From positions 1 through 64,000 of the forward strand of contig NZ_KE383949.1 of the NCBI RefSeq assembly GCF_000422905.1: 64,000 bases of DNA, written 5' to 3'. The notes beneath the pieces were generated by a model. It saw nothing but the letters and a program-made list of their open reading frames with translations, made no database searches and had not been told where the DNA came from. Below, in pieces: positions 1-7,645 of the stretch (the stretch's first letter is position 1; each line of letters begins with the position of its first letter). Made by a program: the position numbers and the translations under genes. This stretch comes from Paenibacillus alginolyticus DSM 5050 = NBRC 15375. Lineage in GTDB: Bacteria; Bacillota; Bacilli; Paenibacillales; NBRC-103111.

Positions 1-279
1 TGCAAGAAAGTGATAAAAATTAAAGTATCCGATAATCGCCGCAAGTACACGTTTCCAGCACGGGGTAGTGAAGCCCATGAGAAACTGTATGATCAACGAA
101 CAGCTGTTGAACGTGTATTTGCCTATCTCAAAGGACAGTTCCAACTTGATAATGTTCGTCATCGTGGAGGTAAAAAAGCCAAAATGAATATGGAGCTAGC
201 CTGCTTACTTTATACATCCTGTAAACTTTCAGTTGATCGAATTAACCAAGCAATGAATACCCCTCAGCTTTCTGCTTAA
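1..279 (+). pseudogene. Transposase, C-terminal part (cut by window edge)
   Basis: The reading frame is open back to base 1, so this is the 3' end of a longer gene. The visible 92 residues have the C-terminal signature of DDE transposases of the IS1182/IS4-like kind: a YDQRTAVERVF segment, in which the glutamate would be the last residue of the DDE triad, then FAYLKGQF and a helix rich in Lys and Met. An AT-rich stretch follows the stop, and the tail of an unrelated frame begins at about 289. The exact IS family and whether the element is complete cannot be told from here. Confidence 0.75.
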
Positions 280-288
280 TTTTTTTGA

Positions 289-402
289 AAAGTACCGATT
301 CAAATTGGAGAAGCAGATTCTCAAATAAATTACATTGTGAAACGTACTCCTAAAGGCTTCTATTTTGAGGAACCGAGCTATTTTGGCCATCAACGTCTCT
401 AA
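289..402 (+). pseudogene. C-terminal remnant of an unknown gene next to the IS end
   Basis: An open frame without its own start runs from just after a TGA at 286 to a TAA at 400-402. It encodes about 37 residues with protein-like composition (aromatic and charged, including KGFYFEEPSYFGHQRL). It abuts the transposase gene, which fits a gene truncated by insertion or by decay of the element. No family is recognised. Chance coding over this length is possible. Confidence 0.35.
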
Positions 403-408
403 ATTAGC

Positions 409-1077
409 CTAAACGAACAATTTCCGCCCTGCAGGATCCAGAATGTAAGAGCGAATTCTCTGCTCGCCACTGGCTGGCATTATTATGCCTTTGCTGTGTA
501 GGCTATGAAGCCACTTTCGTGCATGCTCAACACGGATGCCAAGATGATCAGCCACTACCTGCGGTTTAAGCGGATCGATGGTACTTGCGGCCAGCCGAGT
601 GATTTCTTTTTTTCGATGTGTAAGTGAAATAAGTTGAGTTTGATCGCCATACCATCGCGCCATTATGTTGAGGACGACTTGTTGGCAGCGTCCCGGATGC
701 TGGGTGATATCATCGAGTGAGAACCGAAAAACCTTCCACTCGTCCAGAACCAACTGATTCTGCCGCATTAAATTGTCCCCGAAACGGGAGCGGTCAATGT
801 CTCTCGCATGTGGACCATACCCGTCGATCTCGAAACAAATTCGATGCGGAGGACGGAGATAAACAAAGTCGAAGAACCTTGTGTTGTCTTGAAAATCCCT
901 TACTTCATACTCGGGATGTAGATGGCGAAAATGTCCAATGAGCGGCCACCAGATATGATGCATAAATTGTTTTTCAGCATAGCCATGCCCCTCCTTTAAT
1001 CGGCGCAGGCGCTCTCCTGAACGTTTCTCCTCATGGAATCTTACAAAGTTTTCATGCTCTTTTACAAACTCCATCAT
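409..1077 (-). CDS. DUF559/Vsr-like endonuclease-fold protein with C-terminal winged helix
   Basis: 222 residues. The middle part (about 65-130) resembles the Vsr/DUF559 branch of the PD-(D/E)xK fold: an acidic strand RFFDFVYL, then ICFEIDG (the ExD pair), then R-x(4)-L-x(7)-L-x-EWKVFRF, matching the usual '...GW.V.R' strand. The last 55 residues look like a winged helix (VVADHLGIRVEHARKWLHSLHSKG), so it may bind DNA and perhaps cut or repair it. GGAGG lies 5 nt before the ATG at 1077. It stands alone, downstream of a terminated gene and next to an IS remnant, as expected for an accessory gene. Nuclease activity is inferred only. Confidence 0.6.
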   Translation of the reverse strand: MMEFVKEHENFVRFHEEKRSGERLRRLKEGHGYAEKQFMHHIWWPLIGHFRHLHPEYEVRDFQDNTRFFDFVYLRPPHRICFEIDGYGPHARDIDRSRFGDNLMRQNQLVLDEWKVFRFSLDDITQHPGRCQQVVLNIMARWYGDQTQLISLTHRKKEITRLAASTIDPLKPQVVADHLGIRVEHARKWLHSLHSKGIIMPASGEQRIRSYILDPAGRKLFV

Positions 1078-1265
1078 TCCAACCTCCGACTATAAAGTGT
1101 TTTTTCTTATTTTCTCGCTATGTTCAACTTTGATAATTTAAGCTGAGCTGTGGTATGGCCTGGCCTGGCCTGGCATGGTGTAGTTTTGTGTTGTAGTGCA
1201 GTGCAGTTTGGTCTAACGTGGTGTGTGAAGTGAAATGAAATGAAATGAAGTTCTGCACCTCCCTG
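1078..1265. repeat. Gene-free stretch with short pentamer repeats
   Basis: No convincing gene lies here. It holds two short pentanucleotide arrays: TGGCC three times plus a variant TGGCA at 1156-1175, and TGAAR five times at 1226-1250, separated by GT-rich low-complexity sequence. It must also contain the promoter of the minus-strand gene ending at 409, but no clear -35/-10 pair was found. Confidence 0.55.
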
Positions 1266-1305
1266 GAAAATAAAAATACCGCCTCTCCCAAAAGGGAAAG
1301 ACGGC
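1266..1305 (-). terminator. Terminator of the PilZ-fusion gene
   Basis: Arms 1279-1289 and 1294-1304 pair over 11 positions with one G-U and one mismatch, loop AAAA. Read on the minus strand it is followed by TATTTTTATTTT. It lies about 90 bp past the stop of the gene at 1396-2679. Confidence 0.7.
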
Positions 1306-1395
1306 ATGTTCTTCACGCGTCGCGTAAATCTATATCACTAATTCTTTAATGTATAATTAATTTTACTTTAATGTATTATCACTTTTACGGTTCTC

Positions 1396-2679
1396 CTACA
1401 AAGCATACTGAATATGATCCTCAATATACTGCTCCAGCTTAATCCGCACATAAGGCGGCAACGCTGAAAGCATGCAGCCATAACGGAAGTTGCGGCCTTC
1501 GGACTCGATGCGAATCACGCGCGCAGTGATTGGCGGCAGATCCGCTTCCTGCGGGAAGTGGATGACGATGAACATGTCCGGCGCAAGCGGGGCGGCAGAT
1601 GTAATCTGCAGTCCGCTCTCGGACAAGTCGAAGAGGGTGCCGTCGATGTTTTGGCCGGAGAAGGAACCTTCCTGCTCCCATTGGTAGATGGACAGCTTCA
1701 GGCTAATGTCCAGCTTCACGCGCGTGTTCCGGCGGCGTTCGCGGCCAGAAAGCGGCGATGCCGGCTTCTCTTTAGCAACGACAGGCTCACTAGGCCTGAC
1801 GACCCTCTCACCCATCCATTCTTCATAACACTGAATGACGGAACTCAAATCATCTTCACCGAGGCCTTTGCTTAGGCCGATTTGGAATAAGTTGGAAGCC
1901 GATTGCAGCATAGGAGTCGGGAGTTGGAACTTGCCCGTGATTTCCTGAGCAAGCTGCAGATCCTTCAGCATCAGCTTCAGGGAGAATTGATTGCTGAAAT
2001 CGCGATCGATAATCTTATCGCCTTTCAGTTCAACCATCTTGCTGTTCGCTCCACCGGAGCGAACGATTTCTAAGAATTGAGCAGGGTTTACACCTGCTTT
2101 AGTTGCAATCGATAAGCCTTCGGCTAAGCCGGCTAAATTAATGCCCACCATCGTGTTGTGGGCAAGCTTTGCGTACGAACCGGAACCGCTCGGACCGAGG
2201 TAAAGTGCTTTGCTGCCAAGTGCGAGGAATACATCCTGATGCTCGTCGAACACTTCTTGGCTGCCGCCGACCATGAAAGTAAGCGTACCTGCTTCGGCAG
2301 AAGGTTTACTGCCAGTGACAGGTGCGTCGAGGAAGTCGACGAAATGCGCTGCGAGCTCCTCGGCCAGCTTTTTACTTGTTTGTGGGGCTACGGTACTGGA
2401 ATCAATAATCGTCAGAGCGGGATGAATGCCACTCAGAATGCCTTGCTCACTATAGAACGTTTCAAGTAGTGAAGCGTCATTGCTAAGCATTGTAATCAGA
2501 ACATCTGAGCTGCGAGCTACCTCAGATGGGGTCAAACCCACTTCAGCACCAAGATGGGCCAGCTCGTCCGCTTTTTCAGCAGTCCGATTATATACAGTTA
2601 CCATAAAACCTTTTTGAATAAGGTTAGCAGCCATGGGTTTGCCCATAGTGCCAAGTCCAATAAAGCCGATACGTTTCAT
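1396..2679 (-). CDS. 3-hydroxyisobutyrate dehydrogenase-family enzyme fused to a PilZ domain
   Basis: 427 residues, against about 290 for the usual beta-hydroxyacid dehydrogenase. Residues 1-290 are a full enzyme: NAD(P)-binding GLGTMG at 8-13, substrate-binding DAPVTGS at 118-124, and the catalytic Lys171 and Asn175 in the YAKLAHN segment. A Pro/Glu/Lys-rich linker (about 291-312) leads to a PilZ domain with both c-di-GMP motifs: RRRNTR at 315-320 (RxxxR) and DLSESG at 351-356 ([D/N]xSxxG). A single frame with no stop between the parts argues for a true fusion. The enzyme would reduce or oxidise a small hydroxyacid or semialdehyde. Control by c-di-GMP is inferred. Divergent from pgi. Confidence 0.88.
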   Translation of the reverse strand: MKRIGFIGLGTMGKPMAANLIQKGFMVTVYNRTAEKADELAHLGAEVGLTPSEVARSSDVLITMLSNDASLLETFYSEQGILSGIHPALTIIDSSTVAPQTSKKLAEELAAHFVDFLDAPVTGSKPSAEAGTLTFMVGGSQEVFDEHQDVFLALGSKALYLGPSGSGSYAKLAHNTMVGINLAGLAEGLSIATKAGVNPAQFLEIVRSGGANSKMVELKGDKIIDRDFSNQFSLKLMLKDLQLAQEITGKFQLPTPMLQSASNLFQIGLSKGLGEDDLSSVIQCYEEWMGERVVRPSEPVVAKEKPASPLSGRERRRNTRVKLDISLKLSIYQWEQEGSFSGQNIDGTLFDLSESGLQITSAAPLAPDMFIVIHFPQEADLPPITARVIRIESEGRNFRYGCMLSALPPYVRIKLEQYIEDHIQYAL

Positions 2680-2884
2680 GATCCTTCACCTCTAGATTCA
2701 TTTTATCATGGGTATTATAACCTGTGAATTACTTTATATGAATCTTTGGTCGGAGACCAAAGTCTCTCCGCTTACGCGATCGCTCATCGTTGAATATCAT
2801 TCAATATAGGATCGCTTACTTGCTTTTGGACAGGCAAATAAGTATGCTAGGAAAAGGAAAAAAATAGAGATGGAGGCGAACATA

Positions 2885-4240
2885 GTGAGTAAGAAAATAC
2901 AATTTGATTACAGTAAAGCACTATCCTTTTTATCCCAGCATGAGGTTGATTATTTGGCGGCTCAAGTAGAGCTTGCGCATGAACAACTGCATAACAAAAC
3001 AGGTGCAGGCTCCGATTATTTAGGATGGGTTGATCTTCCTGAGAATTATAATCGTGAGGAGTTTGCTCGTATTCAGGCTTCCGCTAAACAAATTCAATCC
3101 GACTCCGAGGCGCTAGTTGTTATCGGTATCGGTGGTTCCTATTTAGGCGCGCGCGCGGCGCTGGAAATGTTGTCTCATTCTTTCTATAATATTTTGCCAA
3201 AAGATAAACGTAAGACGCCTGAGATTTATTTCGTGGGAAATAACATCAGCTCTACCTATGTTACGCATTTGCTTCAACTGCTTGAAGGCAAAGATTTCTC
3301 CGTGAACGTGATCTCGAAGTCCGGTACAACAACCGAGCCAGCGATTGCTTTCCGTATTTTCCGTGAATTGTTAGAAAAGAAATATGGCAAAGAAGCTGCG
3401 CGCAAACGTATCTATGCTACAACGGATCAAGCGAAAGGTGCGCTCAAAACACTCGCTACAGCAGAAGGTTACGAAACTTTTGTCATTCCAGATGATGTAG
3501 GTGGACGTTATTCGGTATTAACAGCTGTTGGTTTATTGCCAATCGCGACAGCAGGCATTGATGTGGAAGCGATTATGAAAGGCGCGGCGGATGCGCAGCA
3601 CGAGTTCTCTAATCCGAAGTTGAGCGAGAATCAAGCTTATCAATATGCTGCCGTTCGAAATTCGCTCTACCGCAAAGGGAAAACAATCGAAATTCTCGTC
3701 AACTACGAGCCTTCCCTGCATTTCGTATCGGAATGGTGGAAGCAGCTGTTCGGTGAAAGCGAAGGCAAAGATTACAAAGGTATTTATCCAGCATCGGTAG
3801 ACTTCTCGACGGATCTGCACTCCATGGGTCAGTTCGTTCAAGATGGCAACCGGATTCTGTTCGAAACGGTCATTCAAGTAGATCAAGTGGCTGATCATAT
3901 TACAATTGGTACAGATCCTGATGATTTGGATGGACTCAACTTCCTGAGCGGGAAAACGATGGATTTCGTGAATAAAAAAGCTTTCCAAGGCACGATGCTT
4001 GCTCACACGGACGGTAACGTACCGAACCTGATCGTAACGCTGCCGGATATGACGCCTTACTCCTTCGGATATATGGTGTATTTCTTCGAAAAAGCATGCG
4101 GTATCAGCGGTTACCTGATGGGTGTGAATCCTTTTGACCAACCAGGTGTTGAAGCTTATAAAAAGAACATGTTTGCCCTCTTAGGCAAACCGGGTTACGA
4201 AAAGGAAAAAGCCGAGCTGGAAGCACGCTTGCAGAATTAA
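2885..4240 (+). CDS. pgi: Glucose-6-phosphate isomerase
   Basis: Interconverts glucose-6-phosphate and fructose-6-phosphate in glycolysis, in the cytoplasm. Both family signatures are present: DVGGRYSVLTAVG near residue 210 and GYLMGVNPFDQPGVEAYK near the C-terminus, with the phosphate-binding SKSGTTTEPA motif at about 145. A GTG start at 2885 is preferred to the in-frame ATG at 2870 because GGAGG (2872-2876) sits 8 nt before it, and the resulting 451 residues and N-terminus MSKKIQFDYSKAL match Bacillus Pgi. A hairpin terminator follows 21 bp after the stop. Single-gene unit, divergent from the dehydrogenase-PilZ gene. Confidence 0.97.
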   Translation: MSKKIQFDYSKALSFLSQHEVDYLAAQVELAHEQLHNKTGAGSDYLGWVDLPENYNREEFARIQASAKQIQSDSEALVVIGIGGSYLGARAALEMLSHSFYNILPKDKRKTPEIYFVGNNISSTYVTHLLQLLEGKDFSVNVISKSGTTTEPAIAFRIFRELLEKKYGKEAARKRIYATTDQAKGALKTLATAEGYETFVIPDDVGGRYSVLTAVGLLPIATAGIDVEAIMKGAADAQHEFSNPKLSENQAYQYAAVRNSLYRKGKTIEILVNYEPSLHFVSEWWKQLFGESEGKDYKGIYPASVDFSTDLHSMGQFVQDGNRILFETVIQVDQVADHITIGTDPDDLDGLNFLSGKTMDFVNKKAFQGTMLAHTDGNVPNLIVTLPDMTPYSFGYMVYFFEKACGISGYLMGVNPFDQPGVEAYKKNMFALLGKPGYEKEKAELEARLQN

Positions 4241-4261
4241 TTCATAATGCCAAGCAGAAAA

Positions 4262-4292
4262 ACGATCAATCCTATCGGATTGGTCGTTTTTT
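4262..4292 (+). terminator. Terminator of pgi
   Basis: 11-bp stem (4262-4272 with 4277-4287, one G-U), loop TATC, then six T. Confidence 0.92.
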
Positions 4293-4407
4293 CCATGGAT
4301 AATTTCCATTATTTGTGTGGTAAATTTTCTTTCTATATTGTCGAAGTCAAAGGATGTGTGTAGAATATAATGAAACAGATGTTTCCTTCTACCAAGAAAG
4401 GTCGGCT

Positions 4408-5049
4408 ATGCTAGCACATTTCAAAACTATCCAATCGTACGGATCGTCGGAAATCATCATCAAGAAGTCGCGTTTCATCGGTCATGCCAAACCGGTAGAG
4501 TCAGAAGAAGAAGCTACCCTATTTATTGAAGCTATCAAGAAGGAACACAGGTCGGCAACACATAACTGCAGCGCCTATGTCATCGGAGAAAGGGATCAGA
4601 TTCAGAAGCAATCTGATGATGGGGAGCCGAGTGGTACAGCAGGAAAGCCGATTCTGGAAGTGATTAAGCATCAAGGACTTAAGAATATCGTTGTTGTCGT
4701 TACCCGTTATTTCGGCGGCATTATGCTTGGCGCGGGCGGACTCATTCGGGCTTATACGGATGGAGCCGTGGTAGGCATTGAAGCAGGACAGCCAATTTAT
4801 AAAGTCAATCATCAGCAAGTGCTGATTGAGGTGGATTATACGTGGTATGGCAAACTCGAGAACGAACTAAGAAGTCAGGGGATGCTCCTAGGGGACATTC
4901 AGTTTACGGATAAAGTGACTGTAGCATGTTATCCTTTGGCAGCGGCAGCGGAAGCATTTATCAACTGGGCAACAGATTTTACACAAGGTCAAGGCATTGT
5001 TATTGCAGGAGAGAACGAATACTTGGTTCATAAGAGCTTGCCGGAATAG
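4408..5049 (+). CDS. IMPACT (YigZ/YvyE) family protein
   Basis: 213 residues. It has the conserved UPF0029 core of the IMPACT family: KSRFIGHAKPVESEEEA, then ATHNCSAYVIG, DDGEPSGTAGKPIL and VVVTRYFGGIMLGAGGLIRAY, followed by a DUF1949-like C-terminal half. Bacterial members may act in translation or nucleic-acid binding; the function is not settled. An upstream in-frame ATG at 4354 would add 18 non-conserved residues. The ATG at 4408 has AAGAAAGG 5-6 nt ahead and fits the family N-terminus, so it is chosen. A TetR gene follows 64 bp later on the same strand. Confidence 0.9.
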   Translation: MLAHFKTIQSYGSSEIIIKKSRFIGHAKPVESEEEATLFIEAIKKEHRSATHNCSAYVIGERDQIQKQSDDGEPSGTAGKPILEVIKHQGLKNIVVVVTRYFGGIMLGAGGLIRAYTDGAVVGIEAGQPIYKVNHQQVLIEVDYTWYGKLENELRSQGMLLGDIQFTDKVTVACYPLAAAAEAFINWATDFTQGQGIVIAGENEYLVHKSLPE

Positions 5050-5113
5050 GCAGGCTCGGGACTTTGAGAGGCACAACTAATTTCATAGAAGCTAAGGATG
5101 CGGAGGGATAGGA

Positions 5114-5755
5114 ATGGCTAGGAAAGCAGTCGCGCAAGAGCTTAGCAGAGAACGTATACTTGCGGAAGCGCGGGAATTATTCGCTACTTTCGGTTATCGC
5201 GCTTTAACGATGCGCAGCATCGCAAAAGCAATGGGGTACAGCCATGGTGCGTTATATTACCATTTTAATGAGAAAGCTGAACTGTTTTATGCGTTAATTA
5301 AGGAAGATTTCTCCGAATTAGTACAGCGTCAGCGGGAAATGATTGTTCGTGAGCAAGGGTTTAGCGTGAATCTGCTTCAAAAGTTGATGATGGAGTTCGT
5401 GCGATTTGGTTTGAATAATCCACATCATTACGAAATGATGTTCATGATTAACGAGCCAGAGCTGCAGCAATATTCGCGTACCGAGCAAGCCCAATCTCTG
5501 GAAATGTTTGCTATCGTCATTCGTCAAGTGATGGCCGACCAACCGGGAGCCGAGAGCAGGAAGTTTACACTTCCATGGAATTTGTTTATGTCCTTACATG
5601 GCCTAATTTCGTATTGCATTCAGTTTAAACAATCCTATGAGGAAGCGCGGAAACTGGCTGAAGAGCATATCCGCCTCATCTGTGTCAGCTTGGATTTAGA
5701 TTCCTATGAACAGCAGCGTCCGCGTGTGACACTTGTTAATACAGAATCTGCATAA
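5114..5755 (+). CDS. TetR/AcrR family transcriptional regulator
   Basis: 213 residues. The N-terminal 60 residues form the TetR DNA-binding domain: RILAEARELFATFGYRALTMRSIAKAMGYSHGALYYHF, with the helix-turn-helix at about 33-52. The remaining 150 residues are the variable ligand-binding and dimer part, with an aromatic and Met-rich stretch (HHYEMMFMINEP). GGAGG is well placed before the ATG. No efflux or metabolic target gene adjoins it, so its regulon is unknown. It may share a transcript with the IMPACT-family gene just upstream. Confidence 0.9.
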   Translation: MARKAVAQELSRERILAEARELFATFGYRALTMRSIAKAMGYSHGALYYHFNEKAELFYALIKEDFSELVQRQREMIVREQGFSVNLLQKLMMEFVRFGLNNPHHYEMMFMINEPELQQYSRTEQAQSLEMFAIVIRQVMADQPGAESRKFTLPWNLFMSLHGLISYCIQFKQSYEEARKLAEEHIRLICVSLDLDSYEQQRPRVTLVNTESA

Positions 5756-5867
5756 ATCAGTAAATGGATTTCATTTTACAACATCCGATAAGTGCTTTAG
5801 AATAACAAAAGGGGAGCTTGCTCCTTAATGTGGCACAAGCGCTTAGAGGAAGGAAGAACATAAAGCT

Positions 5868-6092
5868 ATGGATTTGAACATTTGGTCGGAAGAAAACGTG
5901 GAATATATGTTTGAAGAAATTAAGAGAAAGCTGCGCATGGCTACCGGTGGGTCGATTAAAGCCTCGAACGTCAAACAGGAAGTATATGAGGACTTGAAGG
6001 ACTTGTACGACTTGGTCATCAGCAAAGATAATTTCAGTATTAGCGAAATTGATGCGATTACCACAGAGCTTGGTAAAATTCGTAAAGCATAA
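5868..6092 (+). CDS. DUF1128 family small protein (YfkK-like)
   Basis: 74 residues, mostly helical and charged. The pattern EENVEYMFEEIKRKLRMATGGSIKASN, then YEDLKDLYDLV and FSISEIDAITTELGKIRKA, matches the DUF1128/YfkK family of Bacillales. Its role is unknown. Preceded by AGAGGAAGGAAG and followed by a terminator, so it is probably a single-gene unit. Confidence 0.8.
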   Translation: MDLNIWSEENVEYMFEEIKRKLRMATGGSIKASNVKQEVYEDLKDLYDLVISKDNFSISEIDAITTELGKIRKA

Positions 6093-6107
6093 GCACTTTT
6101 TGCCCAT

Positions 6108-6157
6108 AAAATTGTCGTTATCTTGGCCTTAGTGCTGGAGATGCGGCAATTTTTTTG
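6108..6157 (+). terminator. Terminator of the DUF1128 gene
   Basis: A 9-bp outer stem (AAATTGTCG with CGGCAATTT) encloses an inner short stem and is followed by a T run. Confidence 0.75.
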
Positions 6158-6283
6158 CGTTGAACGGTAGGAGGACAACTGCGTATTTTTACCGGAGAGT
6201 GGACAGCTATCCAAGCGATGTGACTTAAACATCCGTACACTGTAGAGCAATGTATCTCAATTGGTTGAAGGAGGTGGACGTTT

Positions 6284-6589
6284 GTGGCATCAAAAATTCG
6301 TAAAGACGACGTTCGGAAATTGGTCGGGAAAAATATCGTGGCTCTTAAGAAAGACGGAACTCAAGTAACTGGTAAATTGGTGCGGATCAGCGGTAACACG
6401 TTGATTGTTGCTCCGCAAAAAGGCAAAAAAGTTCAAGTAAAAGCGATTATTCCATTGGTTTTGTTTGATCTGTTAGCGATTGGCACAGCACCTTATGCTT
6501 ATGGTGGATTTGGATACGGTGGTGGCTTTGGTTATGGCGGTGGCTTTGGTTATGGTGGTGGCTTCGGTGGTCCAGGATTCTTCTGGTAA
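6284..6589 (+). CDS. Gly/Tyr-rich small protein with Sm-like N-terminal half
   Basis: 101 residues; GTG start with AAGGAGGTGG 6 nt upstream. Residues about 8-60 (VGKNIVALKKDGTQVTGKLVRISGNTLIVAPQKGK...) have the alternating strand pattern of a small Sm/KOW-like beta barrel. After a hydrophobic segment (IIPLVLFDLLAIG) come three GGFGYG repeats and a final GGFGGPGFFW, as in spore-coat and exosporium proteins rich in Gly and Tyr. Its place beside gerP genes suggests a spore-surface role, but that is inference. A strong terminator follows 5 bp after the stop. Confidence 0.8.
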   Translation: MASKIRKDDVRKLVGKNIVALKKDGTQVTGKLVRISGNTLIVAPQKGKKVQVKAIIPLVLFDLLAIGTAPYAYGGFGYGGGFGYGGGFGYGGGFGGPGFFW

Positions 6590-6594
6590 AGGAG

Positions 6595-6630
6595 GACTCT
6601 TTCCCAATTTGGGAAAGGGTCTTTTTTTTT
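6595..6630 (+). terminator. Terminator of the Gly/Tyr-rich protein gene
   Basis: 11-bp stem (GACTCTTTCCC with GGGAAAGGGTC), loop AATTT, then nine or more T. Confidence 0.95.
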
Positions 6631-6738
6631 TGGAACCATTTCAGCTCTGGATGAATAGGCTAAGATACATCTCCGGCCAAAGTCCGTCAAGCTGGGCTGA
6701 AGAAGCTGAAAGTTATCCAAGGACAGGGAGTGAGCAGT

Positions 6739-6981
6739 GTGCCGAGTTCCATCGTTTTTAACATGATTAATATAAATAGTCAAAATACGAATGCCACCGT
6801 CGGGATCGGTGAGAATGCGCAATCCAGCTGGGATTCACACAGCAAAAACAATTACGGGACGGGTCAATTTATCGGAAATACCTTCTCCGCCAATATTGTT
6901 AATTTCATCTTTGACAACGATTTTATTGATGCACCAATTAATGATCAGGATTTTAAACCAGCTGTTACTAATCAAGTATAG
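6739..6981 (+). CDS. GerPA/GerPF-family spore germination protein (first copy)
   Basis: 80 residues from GTG 6739, which has AGGGAG 8 nt upstream; a GTG at 6730 lies on top of that site and is less likely. The start MPSSIVFNMININSQNTNATVGIG and the end FDNDFIDAPINDQDF are typical of the PF10676 family, whose members sit in or under the spore coat and help small germinants reach the inner-membrane receptors. Pairs with the next gene, 20 bp away. No promoter of the sigma-K type could be assigned with confidence. Confidence 0.85.
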   Translation: MPSSIVFNMININSQNTNATVGIGENAQSSWDSHSKNNYGTGQFIGNTFSANIVNFIFDNDFIDAPINDQDFKPAVTNQV

Positions 6982-7001
6982 TTGAATGGTGGGTGAATGT
7001 C

Positions 7002-7262
7002 GTGCTGAAATTACCGTGCCCGCTAGAGCCTCCGCTCATTGAATTTGATTCTATCCATGTTAATTCCATAGCCGATGCATCCGGTATTTTTATCGGCACC
7101 AACATACAAGTAAATTGGTCTACAAGTGGGAAAGCAAACAATGGCCTTGGAGAGATAAACGGTGATCATAATTACGTGCTTTATAATATCAACACGGTTT
7201 ATGACAATGACATCATCGATGCCCCTTATACCAAAGGGGACTTGATCATTGGCCGTGTATAA
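7002..7262 (+). CDS. GerPA/GerPF-family spore germination protein (second copy)
   Basis: 86 residues from GTG 7002, with GGTGGG 8 nt upstream; GTG 6993 in frame is possible. It has the family pattern IEFDSIHVNSIADASGIFIGTN..., GLGEINGDHNYVL and a YDNDIIDAPYTKGD ending. About 40% alike by eye to its neighbour, so probably a paralogue from old duplication. Convergent with the minus-strand gerP group, with only 21 bp between the stops. Confidence 0.85.
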   Translation: MLKLPCPLEPPLIEFDSIHVNSIADASGIFIGTNIQVNWSTSGKANNGLGEINGDHNYVLYNINTVYDNDIIDAPYTKGDLIIGRV

Positions 7263-7307
7263 AAAGAATGCTCCGCAGCTGCTCTAATCAGCAGTTTGTG
7301 GAGCATT
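7262..7307 (-). terminator. Terminator between the convergent gerP groups
   Basis: Nested inverted repeat (AATGCTCC... with ...GGAGCATT, inner CTGCT/AGCAG). Read on the minus strand it is followed by CTTTTT. It overlaps the last codons of the minus-strand gene at 7284, so the coding end doubles as stem. Confidence 0.75.
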
Positions 7308-7631
7308 TGTCGTATCTTCAGCCTGCGGGCTGACGGGAGCAGGGGTAAAGCCGGACGTCTGAGCCTGGTTGGCAATCATGTCCTGCAGCCACTCGGGTGT
7401 TTCGTTATCTCCGATGTTGAGCATATCAAGGAAATCGGAATCGTTGAGCATAGAGCGGGTTCCAACTAACTGATTGTTGTCGCCTTCGACAGCGCCAAAG
7501 CCTTGAACCGTTTTCTGATTGCTTTGAAAATCGGTCGGCCAATTATTGCCCATATTGAGACAGGACGCGCTTTGTACCGATCCGATGCGGATGGAGCCGA
7601 TAATGAATGTTGGGGACATGAAGGAGGACAC
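7284..7631 (-). CDS. GerP-family spore germination protein, GerPE/GerPB-like
   Basis: 115 residues from GTG 7631, with GAGGTGAT a few bases ahead. The first 75 residues follow the gerP pattern (IIGSIRIGSVQSASCLNMGN, FGAVEGDNNQLVGTRSMLNDSDFLDM). The C-terminal 40 residues are an acidic, Pro/Thr/Gln-rich tail absent from the short GerPA type. Third gene of a minus-strand trio and probably the last of its transcript. Position and length suggest GerPE, but sequence alone does not separate GerPB from GerPE. Confidence 0.75.
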   Translation of the reverse strand: MSSFMSPTFIIGSIRIGSVQSASCLNMGNNWPTDFQSNQKTVQGFGAVEGDNNQLVGTRSMLNDSDFLDMLNIGDNETPEWLQDMIANQAQTSGFTPAPVSPQAEDTTNAPQTAD

Positions 7632-7645
7632 CTTGTATCACCTCT

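Noticed and set aside
1107..1316. Open frame of 69 codons on the minus strand
   Set aside because: It reads through the pentamer repeats and a terminator, has no ribosome site and no protein-like pattern.
3533..4141. 202-codon frame antisense to pgi
   Set aside because: It lies wholly inside pgi, has no start context and no recognisable family.
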